This document shows, in pieces, positions 1-7,091 of a DNA stretch of 7,694 nt; within the stretch, counting starts at the first letter, position 1, and each line of letters starts with the position of its first letter. The stretch is taken from positions 1-7,694 of the forward strand of contig JAYUHK010000072.1 of the NCBI GenBank assembly GCA_043767025.1, written 5' to 3'. Source of the stretch: JAYUHK01 sp043767025. GTDB taxonomy: Bacteria; Bacteroidota; Bacteroidia; Chitinophagales; Saprospiraceae. The position numbers and the translations under genes were made by a program. The notes below the pieces were generated by a model, which was not told the DNA's origin, ran no database searches, and worked only from the letters and a program-made list of their open reading frames with translations.

Positions 1-2
1 AA

Positions 3-68
3 GGCATTTTTGAGGCGCAACGCAGGGCGTTGAAACGAAAAAATAACGCAGTGATTGGTTGTAATTGA
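3..68 (+). CDS. Possible 3' end of an upstream gene (partial, unidentified)
   Basis: One frame stays open from the left edge to a TGA at 66-68, giving about 21 residues that end in AVIGCN and contain the charged stretch EAQRRALKRKNN. The composition is protein-like and the stop lies just before the repeat at 71, as expected if a gene ends here. The stretch is too short to identify. It also contains a perfect 6-bp stem (18-23 with 27-32, loop AGG), which could be coincidence or part of a 3' structure. An alternative frame would end at 31-33. The call rests only on an open frame of 21 sense codons and could be chance. Confidence 0.25.
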   Translation, partial: GIFEAQRRALKRKNNAVIGCN

Positions 69-70
69 GC

Positions 71-106
71 AGAAAAAATGAGTAGTTTATTTTAGATACA
101 TTCCTA
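71..106 (+). repeat. Dispersed 36-base direct repeat, copy 1
   Basis: This copy aligns without gaps to 7586-7621 in the same orientation. The first 28 bases differ at one position (G80 against A7595), and about 32 of 36 match overall. Within it 75-81 can pair with 87-93 around the loop GTAGT, giving a 7-bp A/U stem. The single core difference changes an A-U pair to a G-U pair, so the RNA hairpin would be kept. It starts three bases after the possible stop codon at 66-68. The function is unknown. Confidence 0.6.
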
Positions 107-225
107 ATGTGGCTTCGTGTATTTTTTACACAATGAAAAGTTTTTGAGATATGGTCAGTTTGTGCTTTATGAGTTGGTTGATAAAAGCGAAAGTTTGAAC
201 TGCACGGGTTAAAGAATCTTAATTT

Positions 226-258
226 TTTGCCTTGTCGCAATAAAAAAAGCTACCTTTG
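226..258 (+). promoter_or_regulatory. Bacteroidota-type promoter for the TonB receptor
   Basis: A -33 element TTTG (226-229) and a -7 element TACCTTTG (251-258, matching TAnnTTTG) are separated by 21 bases, which fits the known Bacteroidota primary sigma-factor consensus. Transcription would start near 263-266 and leave a 5' leader of about 120 bases before the ATG at 386. The dyad TTTGT-C-ACAAA (282-292) lies just downstream of the expected start and could be a regulator site, but nothing identifies the regulator. Confidence 0.6.
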
Positions 259-385
259 TGGAGTGAATAAAAGTTTAGTGTTTTGTCACAAATAATCAAT
301 TAAATTAAATTTTTTTAAAAATTAAACGCATCATTCGTTGGGTAATATTTGCCGTAAATTGTTTGTTGTATAAAAAACCAAAATA

Positions 386-2545
386 ATGTCCAAACATATA
401 CTTTCTCTTGTATTTTTAGTCGCTTCGCTGCAATCATTGTCTGCTCAAAACAGTACGTTGAGCGGCTATATCAGGGACGAAAAAAGCCAAGAAGCTCTGA
501 CGGGAGCTACCGTTTTTGTGACCGCCAACCAGCGCGGCACTGCGGCTGACGAAAACGGTTTTTATAGTTTGGAGCTGCCTACTGGCGACTCCGTAGCCTT
601 ACAAATATCTTTTGTGGGCTACAAAATACGGTCACAAAAAATAAAAATAAAAGAAAAAATGGTGCTTGATTTTTTGCTCTCGCCAGAGTCCGAACTCGAA
701 GAAGTCACCGTTTCGGCAGTTCGTACCAATGCGCGGATTGAGGACATTGCGACCCGTGTGGAGGTGCTGGGATTGGAGGAAGTGACTGAAGAAAACGGCG
801 TAAAACCCGGAAATATTATGAGTTTACTCGGCGATATTGCGGGGATTCAGATGCAGCAAGTGTCCGCCAGTTCGGGCAACACTTTGGCGCGAATACAGGG
901 CTTGAACGGGCGTTATACACAGCTTTTGAAGGACGGAATGCCGCTCTTTGGCGGCTTGTCGGGGAGTTTTGGCATTTTGCAAATACCGCCTTTGGATCTC
1001 AAACAAATCGAAATTATCAAAGGTTCGGTATCTACTTTGTACGGTGGCGACGCTATCGGCGGCATCATCAATTTGGTCAGCAAAGACCCCAATAAGGAAC
1101 GAGAATTGACCTTCACTGCCAATCAATCTACGCTGCTCGAAACCAACGTGAACGGCTATTTTTCTAAAAAGTATGAAAAAATCGGTGTCACATTTTTCGT
1201 GGGTCAGACTTTCCAAAAGCAGGGCGATGTGGACAAAGACGGATTGAGCGACGTACCCAAAGTGGGCAGCACGGTCATTCATCCCAAAGTGGTGTTTTAT
1301 CTCAATCCCCAATCTACGCTTACCCTCAATTATACGGCTACTTTCGACCGCCGCAAGGGTGGAAATATGGCGTATTTTCCTGCCGAAAACAACAATACTT
1401 TGTTTCATGTGGACAATAAAATCCAGCGACACAGTGCCGACGCAAAGTATTTTTATGAATTTTCAAAAAAAGAAAATTTGACCGTCAAAGCAAGCAACAG
1501 CCAAGTGAGCCAAACTGTCGGGACGAGAGAATACACTTTTGATGCGTCACAATCAATCTATTATTCAGAAATTTCTTATTTTAAACAGTTGGAAAAAATG
1601 AATTTTGTGACAGGGATAAATATAAACGGAGATATTTTTAAGAACCGAAATCCGGCTCTTTTGGCTGCGCCAGCCTACACTTTTCAGACGCTCGGAGCTT
1701 TCTTCCAGCACTCTTGGAATCCTATCGAAAAGCTAACGGTGGAGAGCGGTTTTCGCTTGGACTATCACAGTTTGTATGGTTTTTTGCCGCTTCCGCGCCT
1801 GTCACTGATGTACAAATTCAATCCGCAAGTTACGGCGCGCATCAATGGCGGCTTGGGTTATAAAGTCCCGACTGCGGTGAATTACCTCGACCTCGAGCGA
1901 AACCTGACCCAATTTGGGGGAGCATACAAGCGTTTGGAGGTCGAAAAATCACAGGGAATCAATGCAGATATTAATTTTCAAAAGCTGTTTTCCAATCGTT
2001 TGAGTTTGACGTTCAATCAATCTTTTTTCTTTACGCGGCTCAACAGACCCGTTGTAGAAAAGTCTGGCGACTTGTATAGATTTTTAGTAAATGAAGATAA
2101 ATCCTTGCAAACCAGTGGTTTACAATCTTACCTACGAATGAAGTACGAAGCCTACGAGTTGTATTTGGGCTATGTTTTTACGGACGTGCAGCAAAAGTTT
2201 GATATCAATTACAGCCGCCCTCCTGTCACGCCACGACATAATTTTTCTACGACGATGTTTTATGAGTTGAACGAAAGTTTTAGAATCGGTCTTGAAAGTT
2301 CGCTCATCGCAGGGCAGTTGGACGAAAATTATCAGCCTACCAAAGATTATTTTCTCATGGCGGCGATGGCACAGTACAATTTCAGAAATTTAACTTTCGT
2401 CCTCAACGGCGAAAATTTGCTCGACGTGCGGCAGTCGAAATTTGGTAAAATTTATGAAGGGACAGTCAATAATCCGTACTTTCTAAAACTCTACGCGCCG
2501 ATAGACGGACGAGTAATTAATTTTTCAGTTCGCATCAAATTGTGA
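386..2545 (+). CDS. TonB-dependent outer-membrane receptor
   Basis: This is an outer-membrane beta-barrel that imports a scarce ligand using TonB/ExbBD energy. Residues 1-20 form a signal peptide, with likely cleavage after SLSA. Residues 24-100 form a carboxypeptidase-D-regulatory-like domain with the usual GATV, DENGFYSL and VGYK pattern. A TonB-box-like ELEEVTVSA sits at 103-111. The plug spans about 118-233 and ends in the conserved IKGSVSTLYGGDAIGGIINL. The rest is barrel. The length of 719 residues fits siderophore, haem or cobalamin-type receptors rather than SusC proteins (about 1000 residues), and no SusD partner is present. A DVDKDGLSD motif (281-289) resembles an acidic calcium loop. 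The chain ends in Leu instead of the common terminal aromatic residue. An in-frame stop at 371-373 makes 386 the first possible ATG, preceded by A-rich sequence without a Shine-Dalgarno. The family is certain; the substrate cannot be told. Confidence 0.93.
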   Translation: MSKHILSLVFLVASLQSLSAQNSTLSGYIRDEKSQEALTGATVFVTANQRGTAADENGFYSLELPTGDSVALQISFVGYKIRSQKIKIKEKMVLDFLLSPESELEEVTVSAVRTNARIEDIATRVEVLGLEEVTEENGVKPGNIMSLLGDIAGIQMQQVSASSGNTLARIQGLNGRYTQLLKDGMPLFGGLSGSFGILQIPPLDLKQIEIIKGSVSTLYGGDAIGGIINLVSKDPNKERELTFTANQSTLLETNVNGYFSKKYEKIGVTFFVGQTFQKQGDVDKDGLSDVPKVGSTVIHPKVVFYLNPQSTLTLNYTATFDRRKGGNMAYFPAENNNTLFHVDNKIQRHSADAKYFYEFSKKENLTVKASNSQVSQTVGTREYTFDASQSIYYSEISYFKQLEKMNFVTGININGDIFKNRNPALLAAPAYTFQTLGAFFQHSWNPIEKLTVESGFRLDYHSLYGFLPLPRLSLMYKFNPQVTARINGGLGYKVPTAVNYLDLERNLTQFGGAYKRLEVEKSQGINADINFQKLFSNRLSLTFNQSFFFTRLNRPVVEKSGDLYRFLVNEDKSLQTSGLQSYLRMKYEAYELYLGYVFTDVQQKFDINYSRPPVTPRHNFSTTMFYELNESFRIGLESSLIAGQLDENYQPTKDYFLMAAMAQYNFRNLTFVLNGENLLDVRQSKFGKIYEGTVNNPYFLKLYAPIDGRVINFSVRIKL

Positions 2546-2555
2546 CATTTTAGAC

Positions 2556-2581
2556 GCTTTCCTTAGCTTATCAACGGAAGC
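2556..2581. terminator. Weak hairpin at the convergent gene junction
   Basis: GCTTTCC (2556-2562) can pair imperfectly with GGAAGC (2576-2581) around a 13-base loop. It overlaps the stop of the kinase gene and follows the receptor stop by 10 bases. Convergent genes only 17 bases apart need termination, so a shared structure is plausible, but the stem is short and has no clear T tract downstream on either strand. Confidence 0.2.
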
Positions 2582-5500
2582 TCAATATAGAAGTCAGTGC
2601 CTTTGTCGGCTTGCGTTTCAAAGTATAATTTTCCGCCGACGGTTTCGATGATATTTTTTGAAATCGGCAAACCCAATCCAGTGCCAGTGCCTTTGGTCGT
2701 AAAATACGGTTTGAAAACTTTATCCAACATATCGGCGGGAATACCGACACCGTTGTCGCTGACTTTGATGACCGCATTCTCGGCAGATTGGTAGAGGTGA
2801 ATATGAACTTCGCCACGTCGGTCGCTCGGGACGGATTGCAGCGCGTTTTTGAGTAAATTGCTCAACACGCGAAGCAGATGGTTTTTGTCCACAAACACCC
2901 AAAGGTCTTGCGGCTCGACGTGCAGCCGCACGTCGGCGTTGTTGCTTTCCCGAAACAAATCGTAGGTAGAAACTACCAAATCTTTGATGGCTACGCGCTG
3001 GTTGTCGGCGCGCGGCATTTGCGCAAAAGTCGAAAATTCGGACGCAATTTGTGACAGGTTATCTATCTGCTCCACCAACGTATTGGACACTCTTTTGAGC
3101 AGTGGCTCAATGTTGTCGGGGTCAGAGCGGTAGGCGTGCAGGAGGTATTGGATACTCAATTTCATCGGCGTGAGCGGATTTTTTATTTCGTGCGCTACCT
3201 GCTTCGCCATGTCGCGCCACGCACTTTCTCGCTCCGACTGCGCCAATAATTCCGCGCCTTCCTCCATTTTTTGAATCATCAAATTGTATTCTGTGATGAG
3301 TTCGCCGACCTCATCTTGGCTGTTCCACACCAAAGGTTCGTTGCGTTTGCCGAGCTTGAATTGTTTGAGTTTGTCGCTAATAACTGCCAACGGATTGGTA
3401 ATAGAATTGGCGACTCCAATGGCTATCGGAACTGCAATAAGCAGTAAAAATACATATACATTGAGCAAAGTACCAATAAAATCCGAGATGTCACTCAGCA
3501 GTCGAGCTTCGTTGGGGTAATAGGGGAGGCGCAGGAAAGCGACCGTTTTGCCGTCGTTCAGATTGCGAATGGCAGCGTAGGCGGAGCGAAGCGAAACACC
3601 ACCCACATTTTCGGGCTGCACAAAACGTTGGTAGCCCATTGAGGTAAGATGGTGAAAGGCAGTACCGTTCATCAGCGTTGCGGCGGAGGCGGGCGACGCA
3701 GCACTGCGGTCGGCTCCAGCTTCCAAAGTCCCCGCCATATCGTAGAGTTGCAAATCCGTGCGGTGGATTTTACTCAAAGCATTTAAAATTTCGATTCTGC
3801 TCTCTGTTGTGACAGGATTTTGTTTTCCCAAAATACCGATTTCGTGTTCCATTCCATTCACTACGAGATTAAAAACGCGCTCCACGCGCTCCAACTGATA
3901 GCTGGCAGAGGAATTGCTAAAATAAAAAACAGTCACCAATCCGATGGCGACAAACGAAACGATAATCAGCACGATGACCGAAAGTTGGATTCTATTGCGG
4001 AGCGTCGGGCGACTTGGGATAAACAAACTCAATCTGCCGGGAATAATGTCGAAATAAGTGTTGAGAACTATCAAAATCCCAACCGCCAGCACCAGCAAAC
4101 TGAACAGGTACGAAAAAAGAGAGATGGGTTTGATGAGTCCGCCGTAGGGTTTTCCGACCATTGCTACGCTGCCGTCTTCGGCTCTATAAATGACTTCCGA
4201 GCGTCCGTTGCGGACTATTTCGGCACTCGTACCGAGCGGCGGAAGATTTTGTGGGTCGAGATAGTCGGCGTATTTTTGTTCGTTTTGTTCGGTACAGATG
4301 CCGTCGCGGTAAATGGCGTAGTCGTATTTTTCTAAAAGTTTTAGATTTTTGAAAGGGCGGCGCGTGAGCAATCCGATGTAGCTACTGGTGGCAGTAGTTC
4401 GGCGAGTTCGGCTGAATTTTAGAAAGACTTTGCGCACATTTCCGTCGCCGTCGTCGGTGCGAGTGCGGAGCGACAAGCTCAACAAATAAAGTGGATTACC
4501 TGCTGCATCTGCTCCGCAACGCAACAGAGTATCCGAAGCGGGCTGGAGATTGGAGATGAGCGTTTGCAGATTTTCGACAGGCAACATCTGTCCGCGTACC
4601 GCCGTCACGCCGTATTGATTGTAAATAAAAAAGGTATAATCGTAGTGATTGGCGACGTAAGGAAGCTGCCGATAGCGAGTAGAAATGGCGTTCCGTACTT
4701 CCGCCACCGTAGGCTGAAACGGAAACGGCGGAGTCAATATTTCGGTCAAAACACTATCTGCCGCAAGCTGTTTGGAGAGTAATTTGATGTCGAGTTCGGC
4801 AAAAGTATCGCGCAAGCTGGCGAGCGATTGGGCGTATTCGGAGCGCAACTGTTTGTCCTTGTCGGTACCATATTTGAAAAGCGTGGTCGCCGAAAAAAAG
4901 GAAAAAATAAGCAACCAAATCACCAACCACGTCAGTGAGGGCTGCTCCAAATCCGAAAAATAATCGAGCAAGACCAAGTAGGCGAAAGACACCAAAAGTA
5001 GAAAAGGAGTCGGCAAATGCAAATCCAACACATACACGACGGGCACGGCTGCGAGCAACGACAGAAACAACGGCAGCAATCGCTCGTATTTCGTAAGTCC
5101 GCAGGTCGTGATGCTCGACATCATGTTGTGGCTGAATAAAAAAAGCGTCAGCACCAAAATAACGACTCCGCCGACCGCCAAAAGACTGAATCGGTCAAGG
5201 TTGAACACGTTGTCCAAGTCGAAAGTAATGGCTGAGTCCAAGACCAAACTTTTGAATACGCCCGCCACCATCAGAATCCCCAACACCATAGAGTAGTAGT
5301 ACAAAGCACTCAAAAATATTTTTGCGGTACGCGGCAAATGCGAATAGGTGCGCACTCGATATTCGCGATAAAAAAACAGCATTATCCAAAACAATAACAC
5401 AATATTGATCAACAAATCGCCGAGCGAAGCACTAAAAGCGGGATAAGTTCGGGCGGGGGATTTTGCAAAAATTTCAAACGTATCGAAGTGATTGCTCCAG

Positions 5501-6288
5501 CCAAAAAACAACATCAAAAGCCGCACTCCGAACACGCCCACCACCACAAAAGCCGCACTGAACCAAGCCGGACCTCCAGCTTTCAGCCGCCGCGCGGTCC
5601 GGTTCATAAACCAACCAAAGAAGAAAAAACAAGCCATAAAGAGCGTAAAAAGCACGATTTGGCACGGCGCATCTGCCACTTTGCCGTCCGAATAGAGGTA
5701 AGTCAAGTTCGTCCCGAATTGGTTGCGAATGGGCGACGCGGTGGGTTGCGTAGAAAGCGAAACGTTGGCGGCAATGTCCGCATCGGCAGCAAAATAGCCT
5801 TGTCTGTGGTTTTCGCCGTCCGTAGCGTATCGAATCGGGAGCAAGCAGCGAAGCGAAATGCCTTGCTTCGGAAAATTTTGCTCGACTAATTCGTACGTCG
5901 TACCGTAAGAGTTGATGATTGGTTTTTTTAGAGAGTCGGCGGGCGGAATTTTTACAGGCAGCAGCCCTTCGTCGGACCAAAAAAACAAAGAATCTTTCTG
6001 ATAAGCGAACAAACCAAATTTGGTACCAGTTTGCAGAGCCAAGTAATTTTGTATCTTTGCGCTGCGCAAGGGCGGCGTTGCGGCGAGTGTATCTATGAAA
6101 GTAGCAAAATTTTGGAACAACTGCGCCGCCTCCGCTTCCTGCCGATGCAAGTGATTTTCGATGCTGACGGTGTAGCGGTACAGCAATTTTTCCGACCGAT
6201 TGAAGAAAAAATCAAATAAAAAAGCGGTGACCAACAACCCAAGTGCAAGCCATAAAAATAAAAAAGAGCTGCGCGGCTGATTTTTCAT
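2563..6288 (-). CDS. Large multi-pass sensor histidine kinase, NtrY-like catalytic core
   Basis: This is an inner-membrane kinase that would autophosphorylate on His and pass phosphate to an unidentified response regulator. About 12 helices are visible by hydrophobicity (near 11-29, 209-228, 241-262, 290-308, 322-346, 366-386, 403-422, 427-443, 452-470, 720-744, 768-790, 938-960). With a cytoplasmic N-terminus these place 30-208, 471-717 and 791-937 outside and the catalytic end inside, and basic loops such as 229-237 fall inside. HAMP covers about 955-1010. The H-box HEIKNPLTP has H1033 as phosphoacceptor, and E1034/N1037 fit the phosphatase motif. The ATPase domain shows the N box (N1144, N1148), G1 box DNGVGI (1178-1183), F box FKPYFTT and G2 box GTGTGLGL (1200-1207), all intact. 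H-box wording resembles NtrY, but NtrY is much shorter. No regulator gene is nearby, so it is an orphan within this window. The start ATG (6286-6288) lacks a Shine-Dalgarno. Confidence 0.93.
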   Translation of the reverse strand: MKNQPRSSFLFLWLALGLLVTAFLFDFFFNRSEKLLYRYTVSIENHLHRQEAEAAQLFQNFATFIDTLAATPPLRSAKIQNYLALQTGTKFGLFAYQKDSLFFWSDEGLLPVKIPPADSLKKPIINSYGTTYELVEQNFPKQGISLRCLLPIRYATDGENHRQGYFAADADIAANVSLSTQPTASPIRNQFGTNLTYLYSDGKVADAPCQIVLFTLFMACFFFFGWFMNRTARRLKAGGPAWFSAAFVVVGVFGVRLLMLFFGWSNHFDTFEIFAKSPARTYPAFSASLGDLLINIVLLFWIMLFFYREYRVRTYSHLPRTAKIFLSALYYYSMVLGILMVAGVFKSLVLDSAITFDLDNVFNLDRFSLLAVGGVVILVLTLFLFSHNMMSSITTCGLTKYERLLPLFLSLLAAVPVVYVLDLHLPTPFLLLVSFAYLVLLDYFSDLEQPSLTWLVIWLLIFSFFSATTLFKYGTDKDKQLRSEYAQSLASLRDTFAELDIKLLSKQLAADSVLTEILTPPFPFQPTVAEVRNAISTRYRQLPYVANHYDYTFFIYNQYGVTAVRGQMLPVENLQTLISNLQPASDTLLRCGADAAGNPLYLLSLSLRTRTDDGDGNVRKVFLKFSRTRRTTATSSYIGLLTRRPFKNLKLLEKYDYAIYRDGICTEQNEQKYADYLDPQNLPPLGTSAEIVRNGRSEVIYRAEDGSVAMVGKPYGGLIKPISLFSYLFSLLVLAVGILIVLNTYFDIIPGRLSLFIPSRPTLRNRIQLSVIVLIIVSFVAIGLVTVFYFSNSSASYQLERVERVFNLVVNGMEHEIGILGKQNPVTTESRIEILNALSKIHRTDLQLYDMAGTLEAGADRSAASPASAATLMNGTAFHHLTSMGYQRFVQPENVGGVSLRSAYAAIRNLNDGKTVAFLRLPYYPNEARLLSDISDFIGTLLNVYVFLLLIAVPIAIGVANSITNPLAVISDKLKQFKLGKRNEPLVWNSQDEVGELITEYNLMIQKMEEGAELLAQSERESAWRDMAKQVAHEIKNPLTPMKLSIQYLLHAYRSDPDNIEPLLKRVSNTLVEQIDNLSQIASEFSTFAQMPRADNQRVAIKDLVVSTYDLFRESNNADVRLHVEPQDLWVFVDKNHLLRVLSNLLKNALQSVPSDRRGEVHIHLYQSAENAVIKVSDNGVGIPADMLDKVFKPYFTTKGTGTGLGLPISKNIIETVGGKLYFETQADKGTDFYIELPLIS
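6030..6059 (+). promoter_or_regulatory. Promoter-like match antisense to the 5' part of the kinase gene
   Basis: TTTG (6030-6033), an 18-base spacer and TATCTTTG (6052-6059) match the Bacteroidota consensus as well as the receptor promoter does. It points away from the kinase coding direction and towards the gene at 6530. It may be a chance match within coding DNA, or it may drive an antisense or long-leader transcript. Confidence 0.2.
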
Positions 6289-6300
6289 TCAATTAATTGA
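6289..6300. promoter_or_regulatory. 12-bp perfect palindrome touching the kinase start codon
   Basis: TCAATTAATTGA is its own reverse complement and lies directly against the kinase ATG (6286-6288), covering the place of its ribosome binding site. It could be an operator or a small translational structure, but AT-only dyads are common in such AT-rich DNA. The surrounding 241-base intergenic region (6289-6529) contains no gene, and I found no clear TAnnTTTG promoter for the kinase in it. Confidence 0.25.
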
Positions 6301-6461
6301 GCGTAAAGAAAAAAAAATACAATTATCAAAAAACAAATTGCATATTCTGTGATGTATAAAAAACTGTTTGTCAATATTTTAAATAAATAAACAGCACTTT
6401 TGACCACAAAACAATACTTTAAAAGACGTAAAATAGAAAAAATATGCCATAGTTTGAGAAA

Positions 6462-6489
6462 TTGGTATTAATTATTTTTCGTATATTTA
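6462..6489 (+). promoter_or_regulatory. Candidate promoter of the LysM-GrpE gene pair
   Basis: TTG (6462-6464), a 17-base spacer and TATATTTA (6482-6489, one mismatch from TAnnTTTG) form a near-consensus promoter. It would start transcripts near 6496, about 35 bases before the ATG at 6530. The match is imperfect and set in AT-rich DNA. Confidence 0.3.
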
Positions 6490-6518
6490 GTTTTTTATTT
6501 CAAAGTCGCCAAAATTTC

Positions 6519-6524
6519 AGAAGG
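6519..6524 (+). promoter_or_regulatory. Shine-Dalgarno-like site of the LysM gene
   Basis: AGAAGG ends five bases before the ATG at 6530 and supports that start. It stands out because the other starts in the window lack such a site. The first in-frame stop upstream is TAG at 6488-6490, with no other ATG between. Confidence 0.5.
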
Positions 6525-6529
6525 CTGGT

Positions 6530-7072
6530 ATGAATAAATGTCCGATTTGTCAATTTGCGTCCGTTGGCGCATTCGTTACGACCTGCCCAGATTGTAAGGC
6601 AGATTTGACTCCTTTTGTCCTCATAGACGAGTTGGAAGAAAAATATGTGCTTGCAGTGAAGCAAAAAATTGCGTTGGACGGCGAGTTATTGCTCCAAAAA
6701 AAACGCCACGAACAAGAAGAACAGCGATACCGAAGAAATACGAATCGCCTTTTGTTGCTCTTTTGCTTGCTGCCGCTCTGCTACTTGTTGTTCAGAAAAA
6801 CGCCCCCGCCCAATACTGCCGCCGCAGATGAATTGGCGAAAACAAAACTCATTCTTCAACAAACCATCGCGGAGCGCGACACTATTTTATCCCAAAAAAT
6901 ACAGCAAATCACCTACGAAGTCCGAGCAGGCGATAATTTGGAAAGCATCGGAAAACTTTTTTTCAACAATCCTTTGGCTGGCTATCGGATAGCAAAGGAC
7001 AATAAAATTGAAGCCAATTATTACTCGCGCCATTTGGAGCCGGGCAAAAAACTAACCATAATTTTTAGATAA
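6530..7072 (+). CDS. Zinc-ribbon, single-pass membrane protein with C-terminal LysM domain
   Basis: The 180-residue protein has four parts in order. A zinc knuckle of two CxxC pairs (C4, C7, C19, C22; CPIC and CPDC) opens it. A charged helix follows at about 34-73, probably coiled coil. One membrane helix lies at about 74-88, preceded by the basic RYRRNTNR, which by the positive-inside rule puts the N-terminus in the cytoplasm. After a Pro/Ala linker and a second helical stretch (about 100-127), a LysM domain occupies about 128-178 (YEVRAGDNLESIGKLFF ... LEPGKKLTI). LysM domains bind N-acetylglucosamine-containing glycans, usually peptidoglycan, so the C-terminus should be periplasmic. Its partner gene begins 19 bases later on the same strand, suggesting an operon with a GrpE-like protein. 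No enzymatic domain is seen. The protein could anchor or sense the cell wall and pass a signal inward through the zinc ribbon; that role is inference. Confidence 0.8.
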   Translation: MNKCPICQFASVGAFVTTCPDCKADLTPFVLIDELEEKYVLAVKQKIALDGELLLQKKRHEQEEQRYRRNTNRLLLLFCLLPLCYLLFRKTPPPNTAAADELAKTKLILQQTIAERDTILSQKIQQITYEVRAGDNLESIGKLFFNNPLAGYRIAKDNKIEANYYSRHLEPGKKLTIIFR

Positions 7073-7091
7073 TCGCGAACCAAATACCGCA

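Larger units (their letters stand above)
69..385. other. Noncoding leader and intergenic region upstream of the TonB receptor
   Basis: No credible gene is seen in these 317 bases. The longest ATG frame is about 15 codons (151-198). The region holds a repeat copy (71-106), a small GTGTA/TACAC hairpin with a T5 loop (117-131), the receptor promoter (226-258), a TTTGT-C-ACAAA dyad (282-292) and a near-palindromic A/T block (305-325). It is strongly AT-rich, as is usual for Bacteroidota intergenic DNA. Confidence 0.6.

Noticed and set aside
117..131. GTGTA-TTTTT-TACAC hairpin as a terminator.
   Set aside because: The 5-bp stem carries its T run in the loop rather than after the stem, so it does not fit an intrinsic terminator.
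824..1432. A 202-codon open frame on the - strand inside the receptor gene.
   Set aside because: It lies wholly within a well-supported gene, and its translation shows no recognisable domain.
386..2545. SusC-type glycan importer.
   Set aside because: The protein is about 300 residues too short for SusC, and no SusD gene is adjacent.
3820..4335. A 171-codon open frame on the + strand inside the kinase gene.
   Set aside because: It is antisense to a continuous 1241-codon kinase with intact domains, and its composition is not protein-like.
5474..5980. A 168-codon - strand frame overlapping the kinase gene.
   Set aside because: It is an alternative frame of the membrane block, rich in Arg, Ala and Cys, as frame shadows of hydrophobic coding DNA often are. 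The kinase frame gives sensible helices.
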